Positions 59,935-64,000 of a stretch of DNA of 64,000 nucleotides are shown in pieces. Numbering within the stretch: the first letter of the stretch is position 1; each line of letters starts with the position of its first letter. The stretch is from Nematopogon swammerdamellus. Lineage: Eukaryota > Arthropoda > Insecta > Lepidoptera > Adelidae. The DNA lies in assembly GCA_946902875.1 (NCBI GenBank), contig OX336340.1:12973566-13037565 (forward strand), written 5' to 3'. The notes below the pieces were generated by a model that was given only the letters and a program-made list of their open reading frames with translations, did no database searches and was not told where the DNA came from. The position numbers and the translations under genes were made by a program.

Positions 59935-60100
59935 AACTCGCGAGCCAATGCGCACACACACGCGCACACAACACACCTAGCCTGGCTCGCTCACTAGTCG
60001 CATCGCATCGCACGTCGCACAGCACACACAAGAATGAATACTCGTCGTGTGGTCGCAGCACGCACACACCCACACACGCAACACACACACCTAGCTCGCT
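59935..60100. repeat. CA-rich simple sequence
   Basis: Interrupted CACACA runs mixed with GCTCGCT motifs, next to GC-rich DNA up to 60300. Confidence 0.8.
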
Positions 60101-60760
60101 CGCTAGTCGCTCTACTCACTCGCTACCGCGTCACTAAATGCACTCCCCGCTGCGCCAACTCGAAAGGCTGAGCAGCGGGTCCGCGCGGGACGGGGGGGAC
60201 ATTCGGCCGCTTCCGCCTTGTATGGAATACGATGGCGCTTCAAAATGTAGCCAACCGGCCAATCAACGCCTTGATGTGTCGCCATTCGTCGTCGCCCGCG
60301 TTTGACACGCGCGAAATTTCAAATTATGTAACGGGTACGGGATTGACGTTTTATCTTATTAATCGTGGGTTATATTATATGATATAAATAAAATAACTCC
60401 GATATTTTTTCACATTTATTTTAGCTTGATACTTCTGTAGTAATGGTGTCATTCATTTTATTTGGTTTGGTGGCGCCAACCTCGCCAACTGAAAGGAGTC
60501 GCCACTGACTGTAGCCCATTCATCATCATAGATTTTCGTTAGAATTGCGTGAAAGTCAGAATGTGGTATGGCAACATTTTTAATCGGGCTTTGAGACGTC
60601 AAAATTGTTTTTGCGAGGTTTAAAGGCAGAAAAATACCGACAAATACATTTTGAATAAAACGAAAAACACGGGGTTTTCCCGTTTCTTTCATGCATGATA
60701 CCAATACTGGATGAAATTTTCGCCGCGATGAAAGCTCCGCCCCCTTTCCTGATTTAATTT

Positions 60761-61070
60761 CTCGAATGTTGATATTTTTTCGCCTGAATCTTATTACTAG
60801 ACGAAATATAAGACACTCTTATTCTTAGACATTTTTCAATAAAATCGATATTTCCGGAGAAAAGAAAAATCTAAAAATTTTTTTTCCAAAATGTTCTTGA
60901 TTGCTGATGTTTTTTTGGCGGATTCTTATTTCTAAACGAAATATAAGACACTTTTATTCCTACACGTTTTTCACTTAAGTCGATATTTCCGGAGAGAAAA
61001 ATAAAACAACTTATTTTTTCATATTTTCTCGAATGTTGATGTTTTTTCGCCTGAATTTATTTCTAGACGA
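60761..61070. repeat. Three ~129-bp tandem repeats
   Basis: Units begin near 60761, 60890 and 61020 and share CGAATGTTGAT, TTTTTTCGCC, AGACGAAATATAAGACACT and TCGATATTTCCGGAGA. Confidence 0.85.
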
Positions 61071-61785
61071 AATACGAATCTGTAGTGAACATTTCAAAAA
61101 GTGGCCGCCATTTTGAACTTTTTAGTTACTGGACCGATTGCTTTCAAAATCGATATCTGGGTGTCTGTCTGGGCTCTGAATACGAATCTGTAGTCAAAAT
61201 TTAAAACAAGTGGCCGCCATTTTGAACTTTTTAGTTACTGGACTGATTGCTTTCAAAATCGATATCTGGGTGTCTGTGTGGGTTTTGAATACGAATCTGT
61301 AGTCAAAATTTAAAAGAAGAAGCCGCCATTTTGAACTTTTTAGTTACTGGACCGATTGCTTTCAAAATCTATATCTAGGTGTCTGTGTGGGCTCTGAATA
61401 TGAATTTGTAGTAAAAACTAAAAGGTTCAAAATGGCGGCCACTTTTTTTAAATTTTGACAACGGATTCGTATTCAGAGCCCACAGAAACACCCAAATATA
61501 GATTTTGAAAGCAATCGGTCCAGTAACTAAAAATTTAAAAATTGCGGCCACTTTTTATAAATATTGACAACAGATTCGTATTCAGGGTCCACACATACAC
61601 CCAGATATCGATTTTGAAAGCAATCGGTCCAGTAACTAAAAAGTTCAAAATGGCGGCCACTTGTTTTAAAATTTGACTACAGATTCGTATTCAGAGCCCA
61701 CACAGACACCCAGATAGCGATTTTGAAAGCAATTGGTCCAGTAACTAAAAAGTTCAAAATGGTGGCCACTTTTTTTAAATGATTC
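61070..61785. repeat. Inverted satellite: 3 forward and 4 reverse ~110-bp units
   Basis: Forward units (GTGGCCGCCATTTTGAACTT .. TCGATATCTGGGTGTC) start near 61101, 61210 and 61319. From about 61420 the complement (AAAATGGCGGCCACTT) repeats four times with the same spacing. The minus-strand frame at 61677-61913 is an artefact. Confidence 0.9.
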
Positions 61786-61934
61786 TGAAAATAATTTAAA
61801 TGATCGAGGCGACGAAAAAGGGAAGGATAGTGTAATGTCAGCGAGGTGAGGAGTGACGTTTGTGTGAATAAAATATAATTAGATCGTTTATTTTTTAAAT
61901 ATGAAAATGGCAAACAGAATGAAATGGCTCAACC

Positions 61935-61966
61935 AGAGAAGATGCGTCGCGCGACGCATCTTCTCT
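61935..61966. repeat. Perfect 32-bp palindrome
   Basis: AGAGAAGATGCGTCGC followed directly by its exact complement, without a loop. Confidence 0.95.
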
Positions 61967-62293
61967 ATTGCCGAAAGCAGAGTAAATTTATGTATAATTC
62001 TTCTATACTGTAATTTTGTAGTAGAAGTATATTCTTTCAAATTATACATTTTAAATGCATTTTTTTCTTATAGTAACCTAATTATATTTTTATAAAAAAA
62101 AAATCATGCTTAGTTTCAGGTTGCAAAGGTATAGCTTGTATATTGAAATAAAACAGCTGCTTATTATATATTTTTATTTATTTACTCATAGGTGTACAGT
62201 TAATCAAGAATGATGTTCAAGACATAACATTTTGATAAGATTGTGAAATTGATTGAGAAAATTATAACTAACATTAAAAGAACAAATGCCTTA

Positions 62294-62732
62294 GGGCAGG
62301 CATATGCTGAGACACAGGCGACGCAGCGCAGGGCAGCACACATTTAGTAACGTATGAACGAGTACAGAGCACCGTATGCTGCGGCGCACACGCGTCTGCG
62401 CTGCCCTGCGCTCAGTTGTGACCGCAGCACAGATTCTGCGCCACGCGAGCGCAGGTGGGCAGTATTTACGCAAAGTATTCTGTGATTACGTTTGTGTTCA
62501 AATATGACTGTCATGAATTTCAAAGTCAGAATCAGACTCAGAACTCGACATTTTCGAACACGTCTAGCGCCGAGCAGAGAAGGCACTAACTGAACTAGGT
62601 AACTAAGCTGTGTCGCCGCGAGCGCCGGTATCGCAGCACATGCTGGTCACAGATGTCTGCCTCGTCTGTCCTGCGCCAACATTTCTGCGCTGCGCTGCAC
62701 TGCGTCGCCTGTTTATCAGCATATGCCTGCCT
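62294..62732. mobile_element. Harbinger-like MITE, TTA target site
   Basis: GGGCAGGCATATGCTGAGAC .. GGCGACGCAG at the left returns inverted as CTGCGTCGCCTG .. CAGCATATGCCTGCC at the right, and both flanks are TTA (62291-62293 and 62733-62735). It is GC-rich inside with no transposase. It sits 66 bp past the stop of the Lys/Ser-rich gene, so it probably lies in its 3' UTR. Confidence 0.8.
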
Positions 62733-62798
62733 TTACAATTTCTGCAATATTAGAAAGACAGGTCAGTAATGAAAGATCAAATGTGGTGGTAGATAATC

Positions 62799-64000
62799 TT
62801 AATCGGAGCCTGATGCGCTTGTCTGTTTCTTCATAGACTTCAATGCACGTTCTCTAAGTTTCTTCTCCAGGTCCTCATTGCTGGTCTTCTCTACCTCCTC
62901 CACTTCACTCTCTGACGAATCATCCTTCTTCTTGGATAGTTTCTTATGTTTTTTGTGTTTCTTATGCTTCTTAGAATGCTTCTTATGCTTTTTAGCTTTC
63001 TTTGACTTCTTGGGTTCATCGTCACTGTCGGAATCAGATTCCGATTCAGACACCTTTTTGTCTTTCTTAATTTTCTTCTTCACTGCTCGCTCGCTGTCCG
63101 AGGAGGAGTCATCTTTTTCGCGCTTCTTTCCCTTCTTGTTGGTATCTTCGCCTCGTGATTTCTTTTTGGCTTCCAATTCGCCACCTTTAGCTTTAATAGA
63201 AGTCTTCTCTTCAGTTTTCCGTGTCTTGGTATCACCCGTTGGCGATTGCCTATCTTTTGGTGGTTCAGATTTTCGTTTCATCTCCTTCTCTGGAGAGCTG
63301 CCAGAGGAAACCTTAGAATTTTTCCTCTTCAGGCTTGGTTTGTCTTCACTATCGGAACTATCTTTACCTAGAGCGGTATCCTCAGTTGGCTTCTTGCTTT
63401 TCACTTGTTTAGCTTCATCTTTGCCTGCATTTCTTGGCTCATAGCTGGATTCTCTCTTCTTTGATTTCTTTTCCGTGTCCGAGTTTTCTGGAATGTTCTT
63501 CACCTTAGGTTTGGCGGTCTTCGGCTTCTCCTCCTCCGAACTAGAATTGTCTGAGCTAGAAGAACGCGACCGCTTCTTTTTAGGTTTTTTTGCAAGTTTT
63601 TTCTTTGGATTCTTTTTGCTTCGCTTTTTTTTATCGACCTCAGAATCACTAGAAGACGATTCCTCAGAATCGCTGTCGCTCGATGAGGATTCCTTCCTGG
63701 GTTTCTTAGACCTCTTGGACTGAACTTTCTCCTTGCGTTTTGTCTTCGATTTAGATTTGGCCTTCGAGGCCTCGTCGCTGCTCTCGCTGTCCGAGTCTGA
63801 GTGTTCCGCTTTACGCTTGTCGTTACTTTCCTTCACCTTCTCCTCTATTTTGTGTGTCACTTCCTTGTTTTCGGCGCCTGATGTTTCGTCGGCCGACCGC
63901 TCAGATTTCTTCGTATGTTCTATTTCATGTTTTCTGAGAAAAGGCGAAGGAGTACGGGACAAGCTTCGCGAATACTCTCTCATGGGTGGGATGGGTACAA
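62799..64000 (-). CDS. Lys/Ser-rich acidic nuclear protein, C-terminal exon (partial)
   Basis: The frame is open from the right window edge to a TAA at 62799-62801, about 400 residues, so the 5' part lies outside. The ATG at 63981-63983 is probably internal, since VPIPP precedes it in frame. Near the N-terminal side are RS-like dipeptides (REYSRSLSRTPSPF). The middle alternates acidic serine blocks (SSSDSDSEESSSSDSE, casein kinase 2 type) with basic runs. A KKHKKHSKKHKKHKKHKK tract follows, and the end is a short helix-like segment (EDLEKKLRERALKSMKK). Composition fits an SR-related splicing or chromatin protein. I do not recognise a specific family, and low complexity makes similarity-based naming unsafe. 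A Harbinger-like MITE lies 66 bp downstream of the stop. Confidence 0.7.
   Translation of the reverse strand, partial: VPIPPMREYSRSLSRTPSPFLRKHEIEHTKKSERSADETSGAENKEVTHKIEEKVKESNDKRKAEHSDSDSESSDEASKAKSKSKTKRKEKVQSKRSKKPRKESSSSDSDSEESSSSDSEVDKKKRSKKNPKKKLAKKPKKKRSRSSSSDNSSSEEEKPKTAKPKVKNIPENSDTEKKSKKRESSYEPRNAGKDEAKQVKSKKPTEDTALGKDSSDSEDKPSLKRKNSKVSSGSSPEKEMKRKSEPPKDRQSPTGDTKTRKTEEKTSIKAKGGELEAKKKSRGEDTNKKGKKREKDDSSSDSERAVKKKIKKDKKVSESESDSDSDDEPKKSKKAKKHKKHSKKHKKHKKHKKLSKKKDDSSESEVEEVEKTSNEDLEKKLRERALKSMKKQTSASGSD

Larger units (their letters stand above)
55067..62798. other. Intergenic region left of PFAS, no confident gene
   Basis: PFAS 5' flank followed by repeats. A poly-C tract (56084-56107), an inverted pair around GGACTCGCGGAACTGCGAC and TCGCAGTTCCACGAGTC (56250/56690), SINE-A and hAT relics, a LINE fragment, CA-rich sequence with many CpG (59940-60300) and the arrays at 60761-61785 account for most of it. 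Confidence 0.5.

Noticed and set aside
60453..60704. 83-codon minus-strand frame (MVSCMKETGKPRVF...)
   Set aside because: No recognised domain, no splice support, and it lies beside repeat arrays; possibly a transposon scrap, not supportable as a gene.
62878..63723. Plus-strand frames rich in F, L and S opposite the Lys/Ser-rich gene
   Set aside because: Complement of AAG and GAA/TCN-rich codons; the hydrophobic look is a composition artefact.

Overview
The window looks like nuclear DNA of an insect, most probably a moth or butterfly. It is AT-rich and has intron-split genes with GT-AG junctions. It is crowded with degenerate non-LTR retrotransposons, SINEs, hAT relics and fold-back MITEs. 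The order-level call is an inference from the repeat types and gene families; no sequence search could be run.

Five protein genes are supported. (1) 2181-16360 (+): sphingomyelin synthase-related protein (SMSr, ceramide phosphoethanolamine synthase family), five exons with every intron phase closing to a 510-residue protein. (2) 18041-21037 (-): SH3BGR-type thioredoxin-fold protein (Sh3beta), four exons, with a very long repetitive K/E/G/T/P tail. (3) 26487-28192 (+): FADD, the death-effector plus death-domain adaptor, two exons. (4) 31877-55066 (-): phosphoribosylformylglycinamidine synthase (PFAS, purine step 4), reconstructed as 22 coding exons giving 1338 residues; two introns need GC-AG splicing. 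(5) 62799 to the right edge (-): the C-terminal exon of a Lys/Ser-rich nuclear protein of unknown identity. SMSr and Sh3beta are convergent, Sh3beta and FADD divergent, and FADD and PFAS convergent. The genes serve unrelated pathways (sphingolipid synthesis, redox-fold adaptor, innate immunity or apoptosis, purine synthesis) and show no sign of working together.

Most of the rest is repeats. There are three SINE families. SINE-A has a head that appears to combine tRNA A and B boxes with an internal 5S rRNA-like segment; its copies sit mostly in PFAS introns and next to FADD. Other elements are fragments of RTE-like, jockey-like and RNase-H-bearing LINEs, hAT transposase relics, a hAT element with an 8-bp target duplication just upstream of FADD, a Harbinger-like MITE in the 3' flank of gene 5, and several palindromes. 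The last PFAS intron holds a giant inverted structure of about 2.9 kb made of 10-bp monomers, which resembles Drosophila Foldback (FB) element architecture.

No CRISPR, phage, operon or other prokaryotic system is present. The features most worth follow-up are the tRNA/5S SINE, the FB-like palindrome, the GC-AG introns of PFAS, the 86-bp retroposon with a 12-bp target duplication, and the minisatellite-coded Sh3beta tail.
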